Shown: in pieces, positions 1 to 5,783 of the stretch
Layout of the letters: every line of letters starts with the position of its first letter
Numbering within the stretch: the stretch's first letter is position 1
Source: Opitutaceae bacterium
GTDB taxonomy: Bacteria; Verrucomicrobiota; Verrucomicrobiia; Opitutales; Opitutaceae
Direction: 5' to 3'
Length of the DNA: 6,612 nucleotides
Assembly (NCBI GenBank): GCA_031272375.1
Contig: JAISTY010000090.1
Span: forward strand, 1-6,612
The notes under the pieces: model-generated
Databases searched by the model: none
What the model was told of the DNA's origin: nothing
The model's input: only the letters and a program-made list of their open reading frames with translations
Translations under genes and position numbers: made by a program

Positions 1-758
1 CCGCCGGCGCCGGCCTCCTCCAAGCCCTCGGCTGGCAATTCCTCGACGCCTCCGGCAAACCCCTCGGCGTCGGCGGCCAAATCCTTCAAAAAATCGCCCG
101 CATCAACCCCTCCAACGCCCTCCCGGAACTGCGCGACGCCTCCTTCCACGCCGCCTGCGACGTTGACAACCCCTTCCACGGCCCCCGCGGCGCCGCCTTC
201 GTCTTCGGCCCCCAAAAAGGCGCCACCCCCGCCATCGTGCGGCAACTGGACGCCGGCCTCAAAAACTTCGCCCGCGTCATCCGCCGCCAACTCGGACGCG
301 ACATCTCCAAACTCCCCGGCGCCGGCGCCGCCGGCGGTCTTGGCGGCGGCTTGTCCGCCTTCCTCAACGCACGGCTGACACCCGGCATCGAACTCGTCCT
401 GAACACCTTGCGCTTCGACAAGCTGCTGCGCGGCGCCGACCTTGTCATCACCGGCGAAGGCCGCATGGACGCGCAGACCGCGATGGGCAAGGCCCCCGCC
501 GGCATCGCCGCCGCCGCCAAAAAACACGGCGTCCCGGTTATCGCCATCGCCGGTGCCGCCGAGGACTTCCCCGCCCTGAACAAAGCCGGCATTGACGCCA
601 TTTTCCCCCTCCCCCCGCGCCCGATGACCCTTGCCGAGGCGATGACCCCCAATGCCGCCGCCGCGAACATCCAACGCCTCGCCACCCAAATCTGCTCCCT
701 CCTCAAAGCAACGTCACGCCCCCCGAAAACCCAACCCCCTCTTCACCAGAAGAAATAG
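1..758 (+). CDS. glxK: Glycerate kinase (GarK/GlxK family), C-terminal two thirds
   Basis: The reading frame is open from base 3 to the TAG at 756-758 and gives 251 residues; the start lies upstream of the window. The family phosphorylates D-glycerate with ATP in the cytoplasm, feeding phosphoglycerate into central metabolism. Family hallmarks are in order: AGAGLLQALG (fragment residues 1-10), the ACDVDNPFHG...GAAFVFGPQKGA block (51-74), the glycine-rich LPGAGAAGGLGGG (104-116), and GADLVITGEGRMDAQTAMGKAP (144-165) followed by PVIAIAGA (178-185). These match my recollection of E. coli GlxK, a protein of about 380 residues, so roughly 130 residues are missing. The last 15 residues are a Pro/Lys/Gln-rich tail beyond the usual end. 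Codons end mostly in C. The gene converges on mnmG across a 1-kb gap. The family call is secure; the symbol glxK rather than garK is arbitrary. Confidence 0.95.
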   Translation, partial: AGAGLLQALGWQFLDASGKPLGVGGQILQKIARINPSNALPELRDASFHAACDVDNPFHGPRGAAFVFGPQKGATPAIVRQLDAGLKNFARVIRRQLGRDISKLPGAGAAGGLGGGLSAFLNARLTPGIELVLNTLRFDKLLRGADLVITGEGRMDAQTAMGKAPAGIAAAAKKHGVPVIAIAGAAEDFPALNKAGIDAIFPLPPRPMTLAEAMTPNAAAANIQRLATQICSLLKATSRPPKTQPPLHQKK

Positions 759-803
759 GCATTCCCCTGTCTGGATTTCGCATACCCCGCCCGAGATTCT
801 CTG

Positions 804-870
804 CCTCGTCTTGGTTTGTCTTCGAGTGAGAAAAACCTTCGCGCCTTCGTGTCTTCATGTGAGACAAAGG
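804..870 (-). repeat. Dispersed repeat family 2 (CACACGAAGAC type), degenerate copy
   Basis: Read on the - strand this contains catgaagacacgaaggcg (in 845-862) and then gaagacaaaccaagacgagg (805-824). The same words recur in modified form at 5227-5254 (cacacgaagacgaaccaagg), 5584-5616 (cacacaaagacgagccaag) and, reversed, at 5784-5828 (acaaagggacacgaaggg). All four copies lie outside genes. They are low-complexity, purine-biased words that look amplified and decayed. Function is unknown. Confidence 0.6.
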
Positions 871-877
871 TTCCAAC

Positions 878-917
878 CCCCACGGATTTCGCGGATCTTA
901 ACAGATTACACGGATAG
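878..917 (+). repeat. Dispersed repeat family 1 (CCACGGATTTCGCGGAT type)
   Basis: The core ccacggatttcgcggat (880-896) is followed by taacagattacacggatag (899-917). The core recurs almost unchanged at 5628-5644, with a variant at 5525-5541 and reversed partial copies at 1785-1808 and 5198-5212. The repeat carries internal echoes of the word cggat. It is not part of a recognisable gene. Confidence 0.65.
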
Positions 918-958
918 AATCATATTATAATAAGTGGATTACAAATCCGCGCAATCCG
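883..958. repeat. Inverted repeat made of two opposed family-1 cores
   Basis: The left arm 883-896 (cggatttcgcggat) and right arm 945-958 (atccgcgcaatccg) are complementary at 13 of 14 positions, with a 48-base AT-rich centre that includes catattataataag. Either two family-1 copies were inserted head to head, or this is one element with a variable centre. Transcribed, it could fold into a long hairpin. Confidence 0.5.
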
Positions 959-961
959 ATA

Positions 962-1042
962 AAAGTCACCGGACGCGGAGACAACTTCGTCGGCATTGGC
1001 TTTGCCATCGGCGTCAAGGCGCTCAAAAATGCAAAGGAATAA
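962..1042 (+). pseudogene. Possible C-terminal gene remnant, unidentified
   Basis: Frame 2 reads about 26 residues containing GDNFVGIGFAIGVKALKNAK and ends at the TAA at 1040-1042. Codons end mostly in C, as in the real genes of the window, and the composition looks like a folded or membrane-associated C-terminus rather than random DNA. Upstream the frame runs into the family-1 repeat with no start codon, so this would be a truncated remnant. The opposite strand also reads plausibly here (LDADGKANADEVV, loosely EF-hand-like), so the coding strand is uncertain. I do not recognise a family. Confidence 0.2.
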
Positions 1043-1049
1043 AACGAGT

Positions 1050-1193
1050 TCATAACTCTTCACATACCCAGGCCAGCGAGTCCGCCGGACCAATGTAATC
1101 AAAGAATGCGGAGCGGAAGACGATTTCATGGCTGCCGGCGAGGATAAAATTAGGAGGTTGCGCCGGCTTCGGGGCAGAAAGCGAAGGCGGCAT
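1050..1193 (-). CDS. Small ORF or gene remnant, 47 residues, unidentified
   Basis: An ATG at 1193-1191 opens a 47-codon frame that ends in TGA at 1052-1050. After a Pro-rich start, the last 30 residues (containing EIVFRSAFFDYIGPADSLAW) read like a natural globular C-terminus, with a balanced hydrophobic and acidic pattern and C/G-ending codons. No Shine-Dalgarno sequence precedes the ATG, and the frame is closed by a TAG five codons further up. That favours a remnant of a longer, decayed gene over an independent small gene. No known family is recognised. Its end lies 7 bases from that of the + strand remnant at 962-1042. Confidence 0.3.
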   Translation of the reverse strand: MPPSLSAPKPAQPPNFILAGSHEIVFRSAFFDYIGPADSLAWVCEEL

Positions 1194-1384
1194 TAGGAAT
1201 GCGAATGGCTAACGCCATCGTCGTGAACAACGGACGCGAAGAACGGCACGCGAGGTGCCTTACCGCGCGGATTGCGCGGGCGTGTGCAGGGAATTGCGCG
1301 GGGGCGCGCGATGCGCTGGGAGTAGCGTTGGGTGGCTTTACGGTGCCACCGGTGGTGTTACCGGCGGAATTACGGGGGGGCAAC

Positions 1385-1403
1385 GTAACTGCTTCGCAGT
1401 TGC
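1385..1403. repeat. Small perfect hairpin in gap
   Basis: aactgc (1387-1392) and gcagtt (1396-1401) form a perfect 6-bp stem around the loop ttc. The stem extends by a G-U and a G-C pair to 1385-1403. No T-run follows on either strand, so it is not a standard terminator. It abuts the AT-rich patch at 1404-1440. Confidence 0.45.
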
Positions 1404-1473
1404 TAAATTAGGAATTTGAAATGCGAAATTAGAAAAACGGAAATGAGTGCGCGGGGTTGATATGGAATGCGGG

Positions 1474-1591
1474 GGTGATTTGTCACCGCTTTGGACAAAC
1501 CGGCTTGCTGACTCACAAAAGGGGGCGCGAGGTGAAGAGGGGCGGAGCGTGGGAGCAGACTCCCGCGTCGAGAGCGGCGACTTGTCACCGC
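1474..1591 (+). repeat. Direct repeat pair of a short hairpin, TTGTCACCGC type
   Basis: ggtgatttgtcaccgc (1474-1489) and ggcgacttgtcaccgc (1576-1591) match at 14 of 16 positions, with starts 102 bases apart. The first forms a hairpin ggtga/tcacc with loop tttg; the second forms the equivalent stem with loop cttg and one mismatch. A weaker relative, cggacaagctgccgcgctcc (1663-1682), lies downstream and shares its end with the bases after the second copy (accgcgctcc). The differences still allow some pairing. Function is unknown. Confidence 0.5.
1548..1567. repeat. Strong 8-bp hairpin between the direct repeats
   Basis: cgtgggag (1548-1555) pairs with ctcccgcg (1560-1567) around the loop caga, with a single G-U pair on the + strand. 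It sits between the two TTGTCACCGC repeats and may belong to the same composite element. No T-run follows. Confidence 0.5.
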
Positions 1592-1780
1592 GCTCCATAC
1601 CGGCGGTGGCGCTTCGCGTTGTCGGGGAGATGAAAGTCCTCCCTTCTTCGCGTCCCCGGTCGTCGGACAAGCTGCCGCGCTCCTGAATGAAGCGGTGGCG
1701 GGTTGTCGCGGAGTCGGGCACGGGAGAACACGGGAGCATCGGCGGTGGAGGGAGGGCAAATAAGGCGGGGGAGCAAGTTT

Positions 1781-3673
1781 TTAAGGTTCCGCGCAATCCG
1801 TGGTTGGGCTGGAAGAGGCGGTTCCTCTTCGCGCCGCTTCCAACGCCACCATCAGGATGCCGATGTCGGGCGGATTCACGCCGCTGACGCGCCCGGCCTG
1901 CGCGAGGGTTTGCGGACGCAATTCGGACAACTTCAACGCGCACTCCTTGCGCAGCCCGCGAACGGCCATGAAATCAAACCCGGCGGGAATTTTGATTTTT
2001 TCCGTGTGCGCCAGCCGCTCAATTTGCCGCCGCTCGCGCTCCAAATACCCCTTGTAGGCCACACGATAAAGAACCTCCGACTTTATCGCTTCCGTCTCAT
2101 TCACAAAATCTTGCGGAAGTCCGGTCAACACGGATAAAGCCGCCGGAGCGCGCCGGATGGCATCGGCAAAAGTCCCCTGCCCCGCCCCGCTCCGCTCCGT
2201 TTCCAGCAAAGCGACCCAATGCCCGATGCGCGCCGCCTTCCGGCGGATGCGCGCGACGCGCTCCGGCGGCAGCAGCCCGTTCGCCTCCGCATGTCGCGCC
2301 AGCCGCAGCTCGGCGCTGCCGTGGTTGAAAAGAAGGCGATGCTCCGCGCGACTCGTGAACATGCGGTAAGGCTCGTTGGTGCCTTTGGTCACCAAATCGT
2401 CAATCAGCACGCCGATATATCCCTCATGCCGCCCGATAATCATAGGCTCCCGCCCCAATGCCTTGTTGGCCGCGTTCACGCCGGCGACAAGCCCCTGCGC
2501 GGCGGCCTCCTCGTAGCCGGAAGTGCCATTGATCTGCCCGGCAAAGAACAGGTTCGGGACTTTTTTCGACTCCAACGAAGGCAACAACTGCGTCGGCGGC
2601 GCGTAATCGTATTCCACGGCATAGGCCGGACGCAGGATGACCGCCTTCTCCAACCCCGGAACGCTGCGCACCAACGCCGTTTGCACCTCCATCGGCAGCG
2701 AGGTCGAAAGCCCGTTGATGTAATATTCCTCCGTCGCCCTGCCCTCCGGCTCAAGGAACAGCAAATGCCTCGGCTTGTCGGCAAACCGCACAAACTTGTC
2801 CTCAATGCTCGGACAATACCGCGCCCCGACGCCCCGGATCTCGCCGGAATACATGGCCGAACGGTGGACGTTTTCGCGGACGAGCCGCGCGGTCTCGCCG
2901 GTCGTGTAAGTCATCCAGCACGACAACGCCACGCTTCCGGGCGGCCAGCCGGGGCGGGACAGGCCGGGGCGTTCCATGTGGAACAAGTCGCCGTCGCCAC
3001 GGGTGTCGTGGAACGCGAACAGCGTCGGCACCTTGTCGCCTTTTTGCTCCTCCATGAGGGAAAAATCGAGGCTGCTCCCCAAAACGCGCGGCGGGGTGCC
3101 GGTTTTCAGCCGTTTAAGCCCGATGCCCAGCCGTTCAAGCGCCCCCGAAAGCTCCCGCACCGCGAAATCCCCCAGCCGCCCGCCTTCGCTTTTATTAAGC
3201 CCTATGTGCATCAGCCCCCGCAAAAAGGTGCCCGTCGTCAATACCACCGTCTTCCCGACAAACGCATCCCCCTGCCCCGTCCGCACCATCAGCAAGTTGC
3301 CGTTCGATGCAACAATATCTGTGACAATTGCTTGGAAAATCCGCAAGCCGGGCTGCAGCTCCAGGGTCTGTTTCATGCGGAATTGATACGCCTTCTTGTC
3401 GCATTGGGCGCGGGGCGACTGCACCGCCGCGCCCTTGGACTCGTTCAGGAGGCGGAACTGGATGCCGGTGACATCGGTGTTGAGGGCCATCTCGCCGCCG
3501 AGCGCGTCAATCTCGCGCACCATCTGCCCCTTGGCCTGGCCGCCGATCGCCGGGTTGCAGCTCATCTGCGCGAGGGTGTCGAGGTTGCCGGAGAGGAGCA
3601 GGGTGGAGGCGCCCATGCGCGCGGCCGCCAGCGCCGCCTCGCAGCCGGCGTGTCCGCCGCCGCAAACAATCAC
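1781..3673 (-). CDS. mnmG: MnmG (GidA), FAD-dependent tRNA wobble-uridine modification enzyme
   Basis: With MnmE, this cytoplasmic FAD enzyme uses methylene-tetrahydrofolate and NADH to add the aminomethyl-type group to C5 of the wobble uridine of certain tRNAs. From the GTG at 3673-3671 it is 630 residues, the usual length. The FAD dinucleotide motif GGGHAGCE is at 5-12, CNPAIGGQAKGQMVREIDALGG at 39-60, and LKTGTPPR at 189-196. Two cysteines at the positions known to matter in the family are present (SCWMTYT, Cys252; ARYCPSIEDK, Cys287). LFFAGQINGTSGYEEAAAQG is at 375-394, EPYRMFTSRAEHRLL at 434-448, and RVSGVNPPDIGILM at 595-608. Between FAF and Cys252 it has about 30 residues where I recall 12 in E. 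coli. The GTG start removes the usual few residues before the first beta strand (see 3674-3740). The last 14 residues (GTASSSPTTDCAEP) are non-conserved and partly encoded by a dispersed repeat. mnmE is immediately upstream; no rsmG follows within the window. Confidence 0.97.
   Translation of the reverse strand: MIVCGGGHAGCEAALAAARMGASTLLLSGNLDTLAQMSCNPAIGGQAKGQMVREIDALGGEMALNTDVTGIQFRLLNESKGAAVQSPRAQCDKKAYQFRMKQTLELQPGLRIFQAIVTDIVASNGNLLMVRTGQGDAFVGKTVVLTTGTFLRGLMHIGLNKSEGGRLGDFAVRELSGALERLGIGLKRLKTGTPPRVLGSSLDFSLMEEQKGDKVPTLFAFHDTRGDGDLFHMERPGLSRPGWPPGSVALSCWMTYTTGETARLVRENVHRSAMYSGEIRGVGARYCPSIEDKFVRFADKPRHLLFLEPEGRATEEYYINGLSTSLPMEVQTALVRSVPGLEKAVILRPAYAVEYDYAPPTQLLPSLESKKVPNLFFAGQINGTSGYEEAAAQGLVAGVNAANKALGREPMIIGRHEGYIGVLIDDLVTKGTNEPYRMFTSRAEHRLLFNHGSAELRLARHAEANGLLPPERVARIRRKAARIGHWVALLETERSGAGQGTFADAIRRAPAALSVLTGLPQDFVNETEAIKSEVLYRVAYKGYLERERRQIERLAHTEKIKIPAGFDFMAVRGLRKECALKLSELRPQTLAQAGRVSGVNPPDIGILMVALEAARRGTASSSPTTDCAEP
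1785..1808 (-). repeat. Family-1 repeat copy overlapping the mnmG 3' end
   Basis: On the - strand this reads ccaaccacggattgcgcgg followed by aacc, a variant of the family-1 core. It encodes the last residues of MnmG (PTTDCAEP) and ends just before the TAA at 1783-1781. The repeat therefore reaches into the reading frame and probably supplied the present stop codon. Confidence 0.55.
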
Positions 3674-3740
3674 GTCAAACTGGGTGTCGAGGCTCGTGGT
3701 CCGGGTCGGGCGCGTGTTGGTTAACAGGTTGCGTTGCCAT
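3674..3740 (-). other. mnmE-mnmG junction: out-of-frame ATG and probable true MnmG N-terminus
   Basis: An ATG at 3740-3738 overlaps the mnmE TAA as TAATG, the classic coupled-start arrangement. Its frame reads MATQPVNQHAPDPD and stops at TGA 3677-3675. The frame that continues into MnmG is +1 relative to it and reads TTSLDTQFDVIVCGGG, including the FDVIV strand expected before the FAD motif. That frame has no ATG, GTG or TTG between the mnmE stop codon and the GTG at 3673; only a CTG at 3727-3725 is available. Removing one base near 3702 (the CCCGG run) would join MATQPVNQHAPDP to TTSLDTQFDVIV. Possible explanations are a sequencing error, a true frameshift (programmed or mutational), or a GTG or CTG start. 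Confidence 0.55.
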
Positions 3741-5110
3741 TATTTGCCGATGCAGAAGGTTGAGAAAATGCGGTCGAGCACGCGCTCGTTGTCCAATTTC
3801 CCCATGATTTCCCCGATGGCGTCAAGCGCCTCGCGCAAATCGCTGGCCAGCAGGACGGAGGTGTCGCCCGCCTCCAGCTTTTGGGCGGCCAGCGAGAGCG
3901 CCTCGTTGGCGCGGCGCAGGGCGTCCGCGTGGCGCGCGTTGATGGCGATGGCTTCACCATCAAGAGTCTCCGGTTCAAGGCGTTCCGCAAGCCCGGCAAG
4001 GGCGGCTTGCGCCTTTCCAAGCCCCTCGCCCGTCAGCGCGGAAACCCAAAAGGCGGGGCAGGGCAGGGCGGCGGCTTGTCGCACGGGGGAGAGATCGGCC
4101 TTGTTGAACAGGACGAGGGCGTTGTCCGGTGTCAGGCGTCCGCTGATTTCAGGGGGCAGGGCAGGGGGGGCGGCGGCTTGTCGCGCGTCAACAACCCAGA
4201 GAAAAAGGTGGGCGGCGGCGGCTTCCCCGGCGGCCTTCTCCATGCCCAGCCGCTCAATGGCGCCGGGGGCCGGGTTGAAGCCGGCGGTGTCCATGAGCCG
4301 CAATAAGTGGCCGCCCAGAAGCACCGGCTCCTCAATGAAATCGCGCGTGGTGCCCGGCTCGGGGCTGACAAGGGCGCGGTCGCGCCCGGCAAGGCGGTTG
4401 AGCAGGCTGCTTTTGCCGACATTGGGGGCGCCCAGCAAAATGACGCGGATGCCGTCGCGCAACAAGTCGCCGTAGGTCTGGGTCGCGAGCAGCCGCCGGG
4501 TTCCACGTAGAACCTCCCCGACCGTTCCGGCGAGCTGGCGGAGATCTTCGTCCGGCAAATCCTCCTCTGGAAAATCAATATGGGCTTCGACTTGGGCGAC
4601 GGCGTGGAGCAGTTGGTCGGACAACCCGTCCAGTTGCCGCCCAAGCCCGCCGCGAAGTTGCCGTCCGGCGGATTGCAGGGCGCGTTCGCTGCGGGCATGG
4701 ATGAGGTCGGCGACGGCCTCCGCCTGGCTCAAATCCAGCCGTCCGGCGAGAAAAGCCCGGCGTGTGAACTCCCCCGGCTCCGCGACACGGCAGCCGCGCT
4801 TAACGAGGTCGTTAAGAATGAGTTGCACAATAAGCGGATTGCCGTGCGCGCTGATTTCAAAGCCGTCCTCGCCCGTGTAGGATTTGGGGGACTGGAAGAA
4901 GGTCGCCAGCGTGTCATCAAGAACGCGCCCGGAAACATCCTTGTAATCGGCGCGGCAAATCACGCGGGGAGCCGGCGGCGGACGCCCGAAAACGGCCTCG
5001 AACAAGCGGCGGCCTGCCGGGCCGCTGACCCTGATGACGGCAAGGGCGGAAGCCCCGCGGGGCGTGGCGGGCGCGGCGATGGTGTCGTTGACCGGTTGGG
5101 TGGCTGTCAT
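3740..5110 (-). CDS. mnmE: MnmE (TrmE), tRNA-modification GTPase
   Basis: Partner GTPase of MnmG in wobble-uridine modification; family members dimerise through the N-terminal folate-binding domain and by potassium-dependent contact of the G domains. The protein is 456 residues, close to the 454 I recall for E. coli. NDTIAAPATPRGASALAVIRVSGP (8-31) and EPGEFTRRAFLAGRLDLSQAEAV (111-133) mark the N-terminal and helical parts. The G domain has G1 GAPNVGKS (227-234), G2 GTTRD (253-257), G3 DTAG (274-277), G4 NKAD (336-339) and a G5-like SALTG (357-361). The C-terminus is CIGK (453-456), carrying the family's key cysteine. All functional motifs are intact. The ATG is fixed by a Shine-Dalgarno sequence and by the usual distance to NDTIAA. 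Its TAA overlaps an ATG that leads toward mnmG. Confidence 0.98.
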   Translation of the reverse strand: MTATQPVNDTIAAPATPRGASALAVIRVSGPAGRRLFEAVFGRPPPAPRVICRADYKDVSGRVLDDTLATFFQSPKSYTGEDGFEISAHGNPLIVQLILNDLVKRGCRVAEPGEFTRRAFLAGRLDLSQAEAVADLIHARSERALQSAGRQLRGGLGRQLDGLSDQLLHAVAQVEAHIDFPEEDLPDEDLRQLAGTVGEVLRGTRRLLATQTYGDLLRDGIRVILLGAPNVGKSSLLNRLAGRDRALVSPEPGTTRDFIEEPVLLGGHLLRLMDTAGFNPAPGAIERLGMEKAAGEAAAAHLFLWVVDARQAAAPPALPPEISGRLTPDNALVLFNKADLSPVRQAAALPCPAFWVSALTGEGLGKAQAALAGLAERLEPETLDGEAIAINARHADALRRANEALSLAAQKLEAGDTSVLLASDLREALDAIGEIMGKLDNERVLDRIFSTFCIGK

Positions 5111-5115
5111 GTTTC

Positions 5116-5120
5116 CCTCC
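5116..5120 (-). promoter_or_regulatory. Ribosome binding site of mnmE
   Basis: GGAGG on the - strand lies 5 bases before the ATG at 5110-5108. It is the clearest Shine-Dalgarno sequence in the window and fixes the mnmE start. The mnmG junction has no comparable sequence. Confidence 0.8.
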
Positions 5121-5197
5121 GCCTTAACAGGGCGGGGCAGGGTGGCGAGGGGATTTTCCGGTCAGCGCTTTTTCTTGGCCCGTTAAAATCCGGCCGG

Positions 5198-5212
5198 GAA
5201 ATCCGTGGTTGG
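5198..5212 (-). repeat. Family-1 repeat, short reversed copy
   Basis: On the - strand it reads ccaaccacggatttc, the start of the family-1 core. It lies about 90 bases upstream of the mnmE start and is followed on the + strand by a family-2 copy at 5227. Confidence 0.5.
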
Positions 5213-5226
5213 TTTGGAACTTTTGC

Positions 5227-5254
5227 CTCACACGAAGACGAACCAAGGCGAACC
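5227..5254 (+). repeat. Family-2 repeat copy (CACACGAAGACGAACC)
   Basis: ctcacacgaagacgaaccaa followed by ggcgaacc, with a further imperfect echo (aaagggaacc) just after. It is related to the copies at 804-870 and 5584-5616. Confidence 0.55.
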
Positions 5255-5269
5255 AAAGGGAACCGAATG

Positions 5270-5345
5270 ACGCATATTAAGGCGATGCGTGGCTTGTTTT
5301 TATAAATTCGGAAGTAATAATTACCGATTTAATGAGAATTCGGTT
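5270..5345. promoter_or_regulatory. AT-rich island with a small dyad; possible promoter region
   Basis: This is a marked AT-rich stretch in otherwise GC-rich DNA. It holds the dyad gtaat-a-attac (5314-5324) flanked by two copies of aattcgg (5305-5311 and 5337-5343). The - strand offers a TATAAA-like word (5299-5304) but no good -35 box. It is about 170 bases upstream of mnmE, so a promoter or operator role for mnmE is a guess from composition and position only. Confidence 0.2.
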
Positions 5346-5365
5346 GCGGAGGCTCCCGTTTTAAA

Positions 5366-5488
5366 ATGGGCGGCGGGAAACCCAAGCCGCCGTCCGCATG
5401 GCGCGCCGCTTATCCCAACGCCACAATTGAGGTCATCAACCGCGAAACCTATCTGCCGTTTGTCCTTCCGCCGGAAGAGGTTTCTTGA
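5366..5488 (+). CDS. Small ORF or gene remnant, 40 residues, unidentified
   Basis: An ATG at 5366 opens 40 codons ending at TGA 5486-5488. After a Gly/Lys/Pro-rich start, the product contains YPNATIEVINRETYLPFVLP followed by PEEVS. This has the alternation of a beta strand plus an acidic tail and reads like a natural C-terminus, with codons resembling the real genes. There is no Shine-Dalgarno sequence. A neighbouring frame upstream reads ETQAAVRMARRL and could be the same former gene before a frameshift. I favour a decayed gene end over a working small gene; no family is recognised. Confidence 0.25.
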   Translation: MGGGKPKPPSAWRAAYPNATIEVINRETYLPFVLPPEEVS

Positions 5489-5518
5489 CGCGCCGGAGAG
5501 CCGCAGGGTTTTGCCAAA

Positions 5519-5546
5519 TTTTAACCACGGATCCCGCGGATTTTGG
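5519..5546 (+). repeat. Family-1 repeat copy
   Basis: ttttaaccacggatcccgcg followed by gattttgg: a variant of the core with ccc in place of ttt. It lies about 100 bases before the next copy in the same direction. Confidence 0.55.
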
Positions 5547-5583
5547 GGCAGGGATTTCACTTCGCGCATTGGGGAGTTTTGGG

Positions 5584-5616
5584 GCTCACACAAAGACGAG
5601 CCAAGATAAACAGAAG
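5584..5616 (+). repeat. Family-2 repeat copy
   Basis: gctcacacaaagacgagcca followed by agataaacagaag. It matches 5227-5254 in its first half and carries aacagaagat (5609-5618), which recurs in the inverted-repeat element at 5671-5772. Confidence 0.55.
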
Positions 5617-5621
5617 ATTTT

Positions 5622-5666
5622 CTTAACCACGGATTTCGCGGATTGGGACGGATTACAGGCACGAAG
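5622..5666 (+). repeat. Family-1 repeat, fullest copy
   Basis: cttaaccacggatttcgcgg followed by attgggacggattacagg and cacgaag. The core ccacggatttcgcggat is identical to 880-896, and the following acggattacagg parallels cagattacacgg at 902-913, so both copies share a two-part structure. Confidence 0.65.
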
Positions 5667-5670
5667 TTTT

Positions 5671-5772
5671 TTAACAGAAGATAAGAAGAGGGATGAAGAG
5701 GGGCGTGTCCTGCCGCAGGGGCACCGCATAAGAACAGAGCCTTCTGGCTTGCTCTTTTTATCTTCTGTTCAA
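5671..5772. repeat. Composite inverted-repeat element, about 100 bp
   Basis: The arms 5673-5690 (aacagaagataagaagag) and 5752-5769 (ctctttttatcttctgtt) are complementary at 17 of 18 positions. The 61-base interior has two further small hairpins: cctgc-c-gcagg (5709-5719) and gagcc-ttct-ggctt (5737-5750). No coding frame is evident. The nested layout resembles MITE- or REP-type elements or a structured RNA, but no transposase, clear target-site duplication or known family is visible. Confidence 0.5.
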
Positions 5773-5783
5773 CGGATTGGATA

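Larger units (their letters stand above)
759..1780. other. Repeat-rich gap between convergent glycerate kinase and mnmG
   Basis: No full-length gene is convincing in these 1,022 bases. The open frames are short, overlap on both strands and read through repeats. The left part (804-958) holds degenerate copies of two dispersed repeat families. The middle (962-1193) has two short stretches with protein-like codon use. At 1271-1280 and 1293-1302 the word attgcgcggg is repeated, and 1346-1355 is a perfect 10-bp palindrome (ccaccggtgg). An AT-rich patch follows at 1404-1440 with aaattag twice, and then a cluster of hairpins at 1474-1681. No convincing U-tailed terminator was found for either convergent gene. 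Confidence 0.7.

Noticed and set aside
86..706. A 206-codon - strand open frame opposite glycerate kinase
   Set aside because: Antisense to a clear conserved gene; Arg/Ser/Pro/Ala-rich with no recognisable motif.
1271..1302. Possible CRISPR-like or tandem array from the repeated attgcgcggg
   Set aside because: Only two 10-base copies, no regular spacer pattern and simple GC-rich composition.
1338..1943. A 201-codon - strand open frame running through the gap into the end of mnmG
   Set aside because: Low-complexity Arg/Pro/Ser product made of hairpin and AT-rich repeats, and it overlaps mnmG in another frame.
2219..3724. A 501-codon + strand open frame opposite mnmG
   Set aside because: It is entirely antisense to a conserved gene, rich in Arg, Gln, Pro and His, with no domain; GC-rich third positions create such frames by chance.
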